In this document: positions 25,601-37,600 of the stretch, in pieces
Layout: the number at the start of each line of letters is the position of its first letter
Numbering within the stretch: position 1 is the stretch's first letter
NCBI GenBank assembly: GCA_037783545.1
Contig: JBBELK010000450.1
Location: 62,001 to 126,000, forward strand
Origin: Henricia sp. BOLD:AAB3569
Taxonomy: Eukaryota; Echinodermata; Asteroidea; Spinulosida; Echinasteridae
Direction: 5' to 3'
DNA length: 64,000 nucleotides
Translations under genes and position numbers: made by a program
Notes under the pieces: generated by a model
The model's database searches: none
What the model was told of the DNA's origin: nothing
The model's input: the letters and a program-made list of their open reading frames with translations, nothing else

Positions 25601-28600
25601 ACCTTTGTTAGTGATTGTATATGAATAAATCACGATCGTATGTCAAACGGTTGAGTTTTTATCGATTTTTAAATATTGAATGTTATTACATGCCACTTTA
25701 ATCTGACATGTAGGGAAGGTCAAAGGTGTTGCTATATGTTTGGATACCCCACCCTAGTCGAAGTGTAACACAGTTGACCCCATCGTGATATATTGTACCC
25801 CTTTCAAATGGCAAGGCAAAATCTGTTTGACCAATAGGAAACGAGGTCAAAGGTCAAGCCATGTGCGCATCTTAAAGACATTTGTTGGTGATCGTATATG
25901 CAGAAGGAATCAAATTCGTAGGTTAAACGGTAGATTTTTTATTGATTTTTGAATATTTAATTACGTAATCATCTTGTCGCTAGAGGGCGCTATTTCGTAC
26001 GATGACGTCATCACTTATATTTTTGGAAAGCTTAAGGGCCTCTGATAATAACACCATTGACCCCATCTCAATACCTCCTACCACTTTCAAACTAAGGGCC
26101 ACTTCCGGTTTCGACCGGAAGTGAGCAAGATCAAAGGTCACGACCATATTTTTTGGATACACCACCCTAGGTCCAAGTGTAATACAGTTGACCACATCCA
26201 GATATCTTGTACCACTTTCAAATGGCAAGGCAAAATCTGTTTGACCAATAGGAAACGAGGTCAAAGGTCAAGGGGTGTGCGCATCTCAAAGACCCTTGTT
26301 AATCATCGTATATGGCAAATGAATCAAGATCGTAGGTCAAACGGTTGATTTGTTATTGATTTTCCAATATTTCATTACGTAATCATCTTGTCGCTAGAGG
26401 GCGCTATTTCGTACGATGACGTCATCACTTATATTTTTTGAAAGCTTGAGGGCCTCTGGTAATAACACCATTGACCCCATCTCAATACCTCCTTTCACTT
26501 TCAAACTAAGGGCCACTTCCGGTTTCGACCGGAAGTGAGCAAGGTCAAAGGTCACAAAAATATTTTTTAGATACCCCACCCTAGTCGAAGTGTAACACAA
26601 GTGACTTTGTCCAAATATCTTGCACCACTTTCAAATGGCAAGGCAAAATCTGTTTGACCAATAGGAAACGAGGTCAAAGGTCAAGGGGTGTGCGCATCTC
26701 AAAGACCTTTGTTAGTCATCGTATATGCCGAAGGAATCAAGATCGTAGGTCAAACGGTTGATTTTTTATTGATTTTTGAATATTTAATTTATTAAACTTC
26801 ATACCCCTTTAATCTGACACGTGATGACGTCATCATGACGTCATTAGTACTGTGCACAACTTCACATAGTGACCAATGTCCATGTCAAGTTTGAAGTCAA
26901 TCATCAATGTGCAAGTGTCCGAAATAGCGTCTGGAAAAAATGGAAGAAGGAAAAGAAAAAAAAACTAGAAATGTGTTCGTTGAAAACGAACACATGGCTG
27001 TTCCCCTCCTTTTTATAAACATATGTGGTCTTCGGGATGACCTTTGTTAGTGATTGTATATGAAGAAATCACGATCGTATGTCAAACGGTTGAGTTTTTA
27101 TCGATTTTTAAATATTGAATATTATTACATGCCCCTTTAATCTGACATGTAGGGAAGGTCAAAGGTGTTGCTATATGTTTGGATACCCCACCCTAGTCGA
27201 AGTGTAACACAGTTGACCCCATCGTGATATATTGTACCCCTTTCAAATGGCAAGGCAAAATCTGTTTGACCAATAGGAAACGAGGTCAAAGGTCAAGCCA
27301 TGTGCGCATCTTAAAGACATTTGTTAGTGATCGTATATGCAGAAGGAATCAAATTTGTAGGTCAAACGGTAGATTTTTTATTGATTTTTGAATATTTAAT
27401 TACGTAATCATCTTGTCGCTAGAGGGCGCTATTTCGTACGATGACGTCATCACTTATATTTTTGGAAAGCTTAAGGGCCTCTGGTAATAACACCATTGAC
27501 CCTATCTCAATACCTCCTACCACTTTCAAACTAAGGGCAACTTCCGGTTTCGACCGGAAGTGAGCAAGGTCAAAGGTCACGGCCATATTTTTTGGATACA
27601 CCACCCTAGGTCCAAGTGTAATACAGTTGACCACATCCAGATATCTTGTACCACTTTCAAATGGCAAGGCAAAATCTGTTAGACCAATAGGAAACGAGGT
27701 CAAAGGTCAAGCCCTGTGCGCATCTTAAAGACATTTGTTAGTGATCGTATATGCCACAGGAATCAAGATCGTAGGTCAAACAGTTGATTTTTTATTGATT
27801 TTTGAATATTTAATTACGTAATCATCTTGTCGGTAGAGGGCGCTATTTCGTAAGATGACGTCATCACTTATATTTTCGGAAAGCTTAAGGGCCTCTGGTA
27901 ATAACACCATTGACCCTATCTCAATACCTCCTACCACTTTCAAACTAAGGGCCACTTCCGGTTTCGACCGGAAGTGAGCAAGGTCAAAGGTCACGACCAT
28001 ATTTTTTGGATACACCACCCTAGGTCCAAGTGTAATACAGTTGACCACATCCAGATATCTTGTACCACTTTTAAATGTCAAGGCAAAATCTGTTTGACCA
28101 ATAGGAAACGAGGTACAATGTCAAGGGGTGTGCGCATCTCAAAGACCCTTGTTAGTCATCGTATATGGCGAAGGAATCAAGATCGTAGGTCAAACGGTTG
28201 ATTTTGTATTGATTTTTTAAGGTCTAATTTATTAAACTTCATACCCCTTTAATCTGACACGTGATGACGTCACCATAACGTAATCAGTTAAATACCTTTG
28301 TTAGTTATTGTATATGGCGCAGGAATCAAGATAGTAGCTAAAATGGTTGATTTCTTACGGATTTTTTATATCCCATTTATTTTATTTGATGCCCCTTTAA
28401 TCTGACACGTGATGTCGTCATTATGACGTCATTAGTGAAAGACCTTTGTTAGTGATCATATTTGGCGCAGGAATCAAGATCGTAGCTCAAACGGTTGATT
28501 TTTTATTGATTTTTTATATTTCATTTATCTGTTTTCATGCCCCTTTAATCTGACATGTGATGACGTCGTCCTGACGTCATCATTTAAAGACATTTATTAG

Positions 28601-31600
28601 TGATCGTATATGGCGCAGGAATGAAGATCATAGCTCAAACGGTTGATTTGTTATTGATTTTTGAACATTTAATTTTATCAAATACCCCTTTAATCTAACA
28701 CATTGAGCAAGGTCAAAGGTCGCCACCATATTTTTTGGATACCCCACCCTAGTCGAAGTGTAACACAATTGACCCCGTCCAAATATCTTGTACCACTTTC
28801 AAATGACAAGGCAAAATCTGTTTGACCAATAGGAAACAAGGTCAAAGGTCAAGGCGTGTGCGCATCTTAAAGACATTTGTTAGTCATCCTATATGGCGAA
28901 GGAATCAAGTTCGTATGTCAAACGGTTGAATTTTTATTGATTTTTGAATATTTAATTTATTAAACTTCATACCCCTTTAATCTGACACGTGATGACGTCA
29001 TCATGACGTCATTAGTACTGTGCACAACTTCACATAGTGACCAATGTCCATGTGAAGTTTGAAGTAAATCATCAATGTGCAAGTGTCCGAAAAGCGTCTG
29101 AAAAAAGTGGAAGAAGTAAAAGAATAAAAATAAAAAAAAACTAGAAATGTGTTCGTTGAAAACGAACACATGGCTGTTCCCCTCCTTTTTATAAACATAT
29201 GTGGTGTTCGGGATGACCTTTGTTAGTGATTGTTTATGAAGAAATCACGATCGTAGGTCAAACGGTTGAGTTTTTATCTATTTTTAAATATTGAATATTA
29301 TTACATGCCCCTTTAATCTGACATGTAGGGAAAGTCAAAGGTGTTGCTATATGTTTGGATACCCCACCCTAGTCGAAGTGTAACACAGTTGACCCCATCG
29401 TGGTATATTGTACCCCTTTCAAATGGCAAGGCAAAATCTGTTAGACCAATAGGAAACGAGGTCAAAGGTCAAGGGGTGTGCGCATCTCAAAGACCTTTGT
29501 TAGTCATCGTATATGCCGAAGGAATCAAGATCGTAGGTCAAACGGTTGATTTTTTATTGATTTTCCAATATTTCATTACGTAATCATCTTGTCGCTAGAG
29601 GGCGCTATTTCGTACGATGACGTCATCACTTATATTTTTGGAAAGCTTAAGGGCCTCTGATAATAACACCATTGAGCCCATCTCAATACCTCCTACCACT
29701 TTCAAACTAAGGGCCACTTCCGGTTTCGACCGGAAGTGAGCAAGGTCAAAGGTCACAAAAATATTTTTTAGATACCCCACCCTAGTCGAAGTGTAACACA
29801 AGTGACTTTGTCCAAATATCTTGCACCACTTTCAAATGGCAAGGCAAAATCTGTTTGACCAATAGGAAACGAGGTCAAAGGTCAAGGGGTGTGCGCATCT
29901 CAAAGACCTTTGTTAGTCATCGTATATGCCGAAGGAATCAAGATCGTAGGTCAAACGGTTGATTTTTTATTGATTTTTGAATATTTAATTTATTAAACTT
30001 CATACCCCTTTAATCTGACACGTGATGACGTCATCATGACGTCATTAGTACTGTGCACAACTTCACATAGTGACCAATGTCCATGTGAAGTTTGAAGTCA
30101 ATCATGAATGTGCAAGTGCCCGAAAAAGCGTCTGAAAAAAGTGGAAGAAGGAAAAGAAAAAAAAAAATAAAAAAAAAAAAAAAAAAAAAAATCTTAACGA
30201 AAACAAAGGCTGTTCCCAACCGTATGGGAACAGCCAAAAAAAAAAAAAAAAAAGGAATAAAAATCGTAACGAAAACAAAGGCTGTTCCGACCCGAATCGG
30301 AACAGCCAAAAAAATAAAAAATAAAAAAATCTTAACGAAAACAAAGGCTGTTCCGACCGTATCGGAACAGCCAAAAAGGCTGTTCCGACCCGAATCGGAA
30401 CAGCCAAAAAAAAAAAAATCTTAACGAAAACAAAGGCTGTTCCCAACCGTGTTGGAACAGCCAACAAAGGCTGTTCCGACCCGAATCGGAACAGCCAATA
30501 AAACTGCAGTTACTGGAGTTGCTGAGCTCAACGTGTACATGTACATACATGCACACGTACGTACGTACACATGTACGTCTACGCACATAAACATTCCTGC
30601 AGGCCTAGCCTGCAGAATGCATATTGTACATGCGAGGCAAAGGGCGCACGCGCGGTCGGCCAGGTCAAGAGTTCAGTTGCTGCTAAAATAGGAATGGAGA
30701 ATTGAGAATCAGCAAGAGGGCTCACTTCAAAAACCTAATCCTTGTACTGACGAGCCAGCCCCTTTAATGTCCAATTGGTGCGAAAATTTGACCGATATTT
30801 CGTTCTGAAGCCAATAAACATAACTATTCTGTTTTGTTTTCTTCTTTTCAATCTTCGACTCAGGATTTTTCTCACGTCTTTACTTCCTACGGCAATTGTT
30901 GGACGTTTAACTCAGGGAAGACGGGGCCGATCTTGAAGCAGGGCCGTCCGGGTAGCAATAATGGCGTTCATCTACTTATCGATATTCAACAGGTATATAT
31001 ACACTATTATGCAGATTATACGGACTTCGTCAATAAAAGGTCCTTTGGACTTTGCAGAGTTTAACACAATTGTCAAGAATGGAGACAACAAAGTTATGAC
31101 GTCATTTTGATGAGGTCACATGGGCCGCATCTGATCGATTTTTATCAGTTATTATACACATGCAGATACGAACTTAATTCCTCAATAAAAGGTAATGTGT
31201 TGTCATGAATGGAAACAACAAAACACCAAGGATTCGCCGACAAAGTAATGACATCATTTTAATGTAATTTTCATATCTTATATCAGTTTGGGATGAATTG
31301 TTATCGTCCAATTTTCCCTCATCGCGGCCATAATACACCAATCCGCCAACTAAGGTCTCCTCCCTGCATATCCGCCATAGCTGGGGCGTCCAGTGCATGG
31401 GCTGTGCGTTTTGTGTTGCTGTTAGAACGAAAAGCGCTCATCCATTATATGCACGAACGAGCCTCCTTCGCGTATACGCGACGCGCCCGCCTTTGCGTAC
31501 ACGCGACGCGCCCGCCTTCGCGCGCACACAACCCTACAAAGATGCGCAACTTGTTCGAAGTAAACAAATGCAGCTTCAGCAACAACAAAAACACACAGTT

Positions 31601-34600
31601 CATTCAGTGGAAGCCCCCCAGCTATGGCGGATGTACAGGGAAGAAGACCTTATTACCGGATTGGTGTATAGCTTTTATACCAAATTCAGATCAAACTTGG
31701 TTGGAAAAGCTTGGGAGGCCTCTGACATGGCCGTCTTTGCATGAACTAACCAGGGGCGGATCCAGGGGGCGTGGGGGCGCACGCCCCCCCCCCCCCCCCT
31801 TTTTCAAAAAAAATAAATTAAGAATCCATCTAGAATCCATCTAGAAGCCGTTAGGACTTCGCGCTCGCTATTTCATTGTCATCAGCATTTCATGCTTAAC
31901 AATTTCACGCCCGCCCCCCCCCCCCCCCCCCCCCCCCCCCTTTTCAAAATCCTGGATCCGCCCCTGCTAACAACAATCTACATGTAGTACTACATCTTTT
32001 TCTATGTCATGATTTTGCCAGAGTGAATACACAGAAACAACAAACCTGGAAGCTGGCTTAAGAGTGTTAATTCATGACCAAGCAACGCCGCCCATGGTCG
32101 CCTCATATGGACTGGCAATCTCGCCTGGAGTACACGCCTTCATGGGAGTTCAGAAACACCAGGTGCACATGGTCATTGTACTTGTTTTCATATGAAACAT
32201 CTAAACTCATCCCTTAACCACAAACTGACCAATGGAAGTCATTCAAGTAGAATAACCAAGACTTAAAAAGTCAAGCCACATACTGTTGGAATCGAACCCC
32301 AATCACAGTTTCTAAGGCAATGAAAGTACCACTTTTGATTATCGATAAACGGCTATTTTGTTGTACTAAAAACTGAACGATGACATAGCTTAGTAGTATA
32401 ATAACAACACATAGGCATATTTGCAAAGTTTCTTGCTTGTTTTATATAATTGCAAATTTCAGTATATTACCAACGTATTGCCGTCTGTGCATGTATCTTG
32501 CTCCGTTTATGTTGCTAAACAAAACTTCAGCGCTTCGTTTAAAAATGTATTTCTCCACAAACCAATTTTTACATTTTTAGTACCTGAATTTGGAGCCACC
32601 GTACGGAAAATGTGATGCCTCAAAGAAACTAGAGAGATACGATAAGTACACATTGGAGGGATGCAACATGGAATGCAGTGTAGAACGGGTAGTAGAAAGG
32701 TGTCAGTGCCGGATCGTTGGGTAAGAGGTTCTTCTTTCGTATGATCCCGTCAAGGAATCTGGTTGGTGAGAAATAAGTCGTTGCCCTGTAGTACCCAGGA
32801 GGTTAGTTTTAGAGATGGGAGGAAACCTTCACACACAGACATGTGGAGAAACTCAAGAATTCAAGCAGGGACAGAGAGTACAATATGTAAACGACCGCGT
32901 CTCTTAATTCGCTGTCTTGACTGACAGTTTTCTCTTGTAAACGTGCATGGCTTTTGTGATTCTTTCTCATTTTCATTTTGTATCATTATTTCATTTTTCA
33001 GACAACCAGGGGACGAAGTTGAATGCTCACCCCGCGAAACGTTTGAGTGTGCGAACGAGGTGCTAGGTAAAACAAGTTTAAAATGGGAGACCCCCACCAT
33101 TGGCGTATAGCAAAGGGACCTTAGTATGGGGCCAGCTAGGGGCGGGTGGGGAGCTCGGAGGTGCATGGAAGTCATTTTGTCGATTTTACTGTGTCGATCA
33201 TGACGTCAACCTATTAATTCCTTTAAGGCATGCATGGGAGCACATTTTGTGGTTATTATATGACTAATTTATTTTAATAACAAATTTTCCCAACAAGACG
33301 GCAGATATGGCGCTCTATACGTTGGCCTCATACAGTTTTCGTGGCCCATAGTCCATATTTTTTTTTAGGTACATGTATCAGTGGAAGTCACATGCTAACA
33401 TAAGCAGATCTCTTCTTGCAGCTTTAGTGAATAGATATTACAGTATTTTTTTTGTACATTTCGATATGTTTTGTCCAGACGGCCTAGTGACAGGCACCGT
33501 CGAACCCTGCAACTGCCCCGTGCCCTGTAACTACAGCACTTTCATCGCCACTCTCTCTACTGCGAGTATACCAAATGCGAAAATCGTTCCTCTACTGCAA
33601 GAATTGGTAACGATTGAAGAAGCGGCTAGAGGGCACAATGTTAGCTACAATGAGTCTGAAGAAGAGGAATCTGTCCGACACATAAAGCAAGTTAATATAC
33701 CCTGTTCACGAGTTTGAACGGTTTAATCGGACCTCCTGAATCACTTCGATTGAACGCAAACTGCTGATTGGCTACTTATGCGCTACTTAAACTCCCGGCT
33801 ACTTATGCGTTACAAGCATTGTCTGCGGCTCGAGGCTTGGAACGCATACGTAAACTGGCCCTTTTCCAATCAGCCGTTTGCATTATAAAAACATTGTAAC
33901 CCACGCCCGCCGCATTGGGGGGTTGGTGGACGAATTAAAATCTGTAACGAATAAGCAGATAGGTACAAACTTGGTGAGTTTCACATGCACATTTACTTGT
34001 CTGCTGCTCAATAAGGAATGATACAAACTCATATCATTAATGCTACTAATACTGGTACTAAGCAAAGAAATCAATAAACTATCATGTAAAAGGAAAATAA
34101 ACACATCGTTCTTTCACATACATGTCAATCATGATTAACTAAATCTATGTCAAGACAGTGGAATTTACCCTAAAACCCATTAACAAAGTCCACAGTCTTA
34201 AATCATTTAACTTCAAATGATTTAACTCTCAGTTTGGTTTTCAGTAGTCGAAATTTAAAATGTAACATAGGAATTAACGAAGATAATAAAAGATAAAATA
34301 AGCAAAGTGATGAACACAAATTACAAGGAGCAATAAAATAAACAAGTCATGGTCATGGTAAAATAAACTCTTGTCAATCCTTATTCACAAAATCTGCACT
34401 TGTGGGAACACAACTTTGTATGTACCGAATCCATATGACCTTTTTTACTTCTCGCCTTTTCTGGAATTGACATGAACTTCAGTGTCAGCACATTGGAAAT
34501 TGTGCATAAAAGTTTGGCATAGCTGGGCATAATTAGGTGGCTAGAACAAAGGAGTGCCTGTACACTAGCTACTGCAGTAGCCAAGTTGGCTAAGCACACC

Positions 34601-37600
34601 CAAGAGACTTGGAGCTAAAACTAGTCTGCCAAAATTCCACAAGTATAAGGCTAGTTGCCTAGCAACACACAGAACAGGGGTTCTGAACTTTGGCATAAAC
34701 TTGGGCCAGGTAATGATTCATACCCAAGGCATGCTAGTGCCTATAAGTGCATGAGGACAATCTGTCCTTATTTTCTGGGCATTACCTCTATAATTCTGGA
34801 CTGACCAGAGACATTTACTCTAAGGTAACAAAATAGAAATAAATCTAAACTCTACAGAAACTTAAGGATTAATCGCATACATTATAGGTTAACTGTAAAT
34901 GTCAAACTCGTCACAGCTTACATTGCTGTAAGTTTTCTAACTTCTAAGGGAAATTTCCCTATCAATAACTTCCATCACTTTCTATCTCATTACTGGATCC
35001 AGTTTCTTCTAGTATAACATTTCATCTCAAAATCAATCTTGACTCATCAAACATTAGATTCCTTGTCCTAGAAGTTTCCTAAATTTAGGCACTTTTACCC
35101 ATTTAAGATCTGATTAATTACTTTTACCCAAACCAAAATAACATCTCATTTCTAGGTCTTTGAAATGTGGACAATGGTATTTTTATAAAGGAAAAAGGAA
35201 AATGTACATACCTGTAACGAATAAGCAGATAGGGAAAAACTTGGTGAGTTTCACATGCACATTTACTTGTCTGCTGCTCAATAAGGAATGAGGCCAGCAT
35301 GGTTGAAACAAAGAGCCTACACTGGGCCATGGCCCCAAGGGTGTCGTTCACTCAGGGTACATTGACCGTGGATCTGGGCTGGACAGTGTGGGCTGAATGC
35401 CATTTAGTAAAGCGCACGTGGGAAAACAATTTTTATAGGGGGGGGTGGGAAATATTTACTGGCAGGGGCCCTACAACATGATTCACAGGGGACACGATTG
35501 AACCGTTTAAACGCGTGAACAGTAATTAGCCCTTTGTCAGGGCGTCCGTACTCCCCAAACCCTCTGGTTTGTTTAGTCAGTTTCGAAAGTGCATGCTTAG
35601 TCACGTCTAGTCGAACTTACTTGCAAAAATACTATTATCTGATGCATCTAACACGATATTACATTAAAGGGACACACCCGCTTTGTTTGGGCTATTTTGG
35701 GCTCGAAATAGACCCATACATTATTCTGAAGCGCTTTTCAGAGTAAGTTATATATGTCTTGAAAAGACGCCGTCAAATTTGGCAGTTTTTGAGAATTTTT
35801 GTTAAAAATTCAAGGTCACGTGACTTTTCGGAACCATATTCTGGTTCCGAAAAGTCACGTGATCTTGTGAGTTAGTTTTGTGTCCAGCCGTATGAATGTT
35901 TTCTACTGCAGAACTGCACCAAATTTAACTCTGATTTACCCACAATATATATTTATAAGATATTCACAAAAGAGAGACTATTTATACAGGTATGAAACAA
36001 AGTTGAACATATGTATAAAAATTCGAACATAAATGTTTGTTTCGAGAGTCCAGAGAACGGGAGCGAGCGCGTACTACGGCAGGCTACCGTGGAGTGTAGG
36101 ATATTTGCCCGGCTAGTCTGGGAGCCCAGACCGATTTGTTCATCATCACGAGTACAAAAGGTCTGAGGCGTGGAATCAATAGGTGGGGCAAGTGTGACCT
36201 CCGAATGGCATTTCTTAAGTTGCAGATACTGTACCTAAGGGAGGGGGGAGGCCCCCTTTTGACCCCAAAATCACTTTTATTAACATTTTCGAGTACATCG
36301 ATCAAACCTTCACCAAACTATCCTCTGGTGAACCCTAATTAATGATCGGCATTTCTTAAGTTGCAAATCCTGTACTTAGTATGCTTAAGAAAGCCCTTAA
36401 TTAGCAGTAATTAGCGGTTTAATTATCATATCGAGTACATCGACCAAACCAACAAAAATAAATTCTCTGGGGTTTCCTGAGTAATGAATGACCTTTCTTA
36501 AGTGTCAAATCCTGTACCAAATCCCCTTAAGAAAAGGTCAAAGGTCATTCATTAGCAGTACACACAACAGCCGTCGGCAAAAGGCCCATTTGATTTGAAC
36601 GGCTAGCGCTTTTAGCAAACAACTGTTTTGTGTTTCATCCGCGGTTTAATCTCCCATCGTTTTATGCGGACTTAAGCGAAGTTCTCTGGCACTGGGGTGC
36701 TTGAAATAATTATGTGGAGTAAACTGGCCAAAGAAATACGTTCTTAGTTCAACTTCTGTAGCGAATTCAATCAAGAAAATGTCAGTACCAGGTAAGACTA
36801 TGTACAACGCAAGCAGTCAAAGCAAGTTTCCGCCACGGATTCTGTATATTATTGTCAAGTTATAGTTTGAGTGTATTCATAAGTGACCGTCCAGGTATTC
36901 TATCCAGCAGCGTAGCCAGTAGCCACGTGGTGGTGGTGGTGGTGGCGGGGTGCTTATTTTTTCGTTACCATTCTGAAATTTCGCGCTCTCAATCCGTATA
37001 TGTCGTCCAAAAAGCCAGATATTCGGTACATTATTATCTGGTTCCATAAACAATGATTACACCAAAAACTTGTTTGCTACCACATCCAAATTGGAGATTG
37101 GAATTTTTTTATTCCCATGGATAAAGTATTTTGGTGAAAATAGTATTTTGGGTAGTCCACACTGGGTATGGAACGGATCCGCACGGTACGCGCAGTATGT
37201 CAGGCGACGCATGGTCAATTTCAAGTCCATGTGCATTCATGATTAACGAAAAGCCGAATCCTTTTTTCGCTAGCGTTTTTGACGCATGTTCTGCATGGCT
37301 AAAAAAACTATTGACGTGTTCGTGACGCGAAACATACGGTTTTCAACGCGTCGTTTCACTCCAAATCGCCCCACCCAACAACCAGGAGGCGTTTTGTCAA
37401 AGCGACGCGCGTCGCATTTACGCGCGAAAAAGCTATTATAGGGAGGTCTTAAATCGCTAACGTGATTGCGAAGTGCTTTGTCGAACACTCCGTCGTTACT
37501 TTGAGGACATCAAAAACCGACGAAAAGAAACAATCTATAAATGTGACTTTCGTGGCATGATAACTCATTTGCCGTCACCAAAATTTGAGACTTGGTTCTG

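Larger units (their letters stand above)
13521..30496. mobile_element. 17.0-kb nested tandem array inside ASIC intron 2
   Basis: Units begin with a hairpin head, CTAGA followed by GTGTTCGTT-loop-AACGAACAC and GGCTGTTCCCC; heads lie at 13521, 16310, 17343, 19252, 21083, 22259, 25526, 26965 and 29141, with headless starts near 18795 and 23291. A complete unit is 1439 bp (25526 to 26965); shorter units such as 1033 bp lack one internal repeat of about 414 bp. Inside, 130-bp subrepeats are locally amplified. Units end in GACGTCATCATGACGTCA, a conserved 120-bp stretch and a poly-A-rich linker. The array terminates in poly-A-linked GGCTGTTCC/GGAACAGCC hairpins. The smaller array at 42166-45242 has the same start and finish. 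Reading frames inside recur only because the repeats recur, and I call no gene. The class is unknown; helentron-associated elements carrying tandem repeats are the closest known type of architecture. Confidence 0.85.
33702..35522. mobile_element. 1.82-kb element with about 30-bp TIRs in ASIC intron 7
   Basis: The left end CTGTTCACGAGTTTGAACGG and the right end, read inverted as CTGTTCACGCGTTTAAACGG, match with few differences. A hairpin near 33758-33880 (CTGATTGG/CCAATCAG) follows the left end. No transposase is visible. Two 80-bp direct repeats lie inside. Confidence 0.6.

Noticed and set aside
13521-30496. CRISPR-like or bacterial repeat array
   Set aside because: Repeats are long and nested without unique spacers, and the window is clearly an animal genome with spliced genes.
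33943-35292. Bona fide LTR retrotransposon
   Set aside because: The direct repeats are only 80 bp, do not have clear TG...CA ends or a target duplication, and there is no coding sequence between them.
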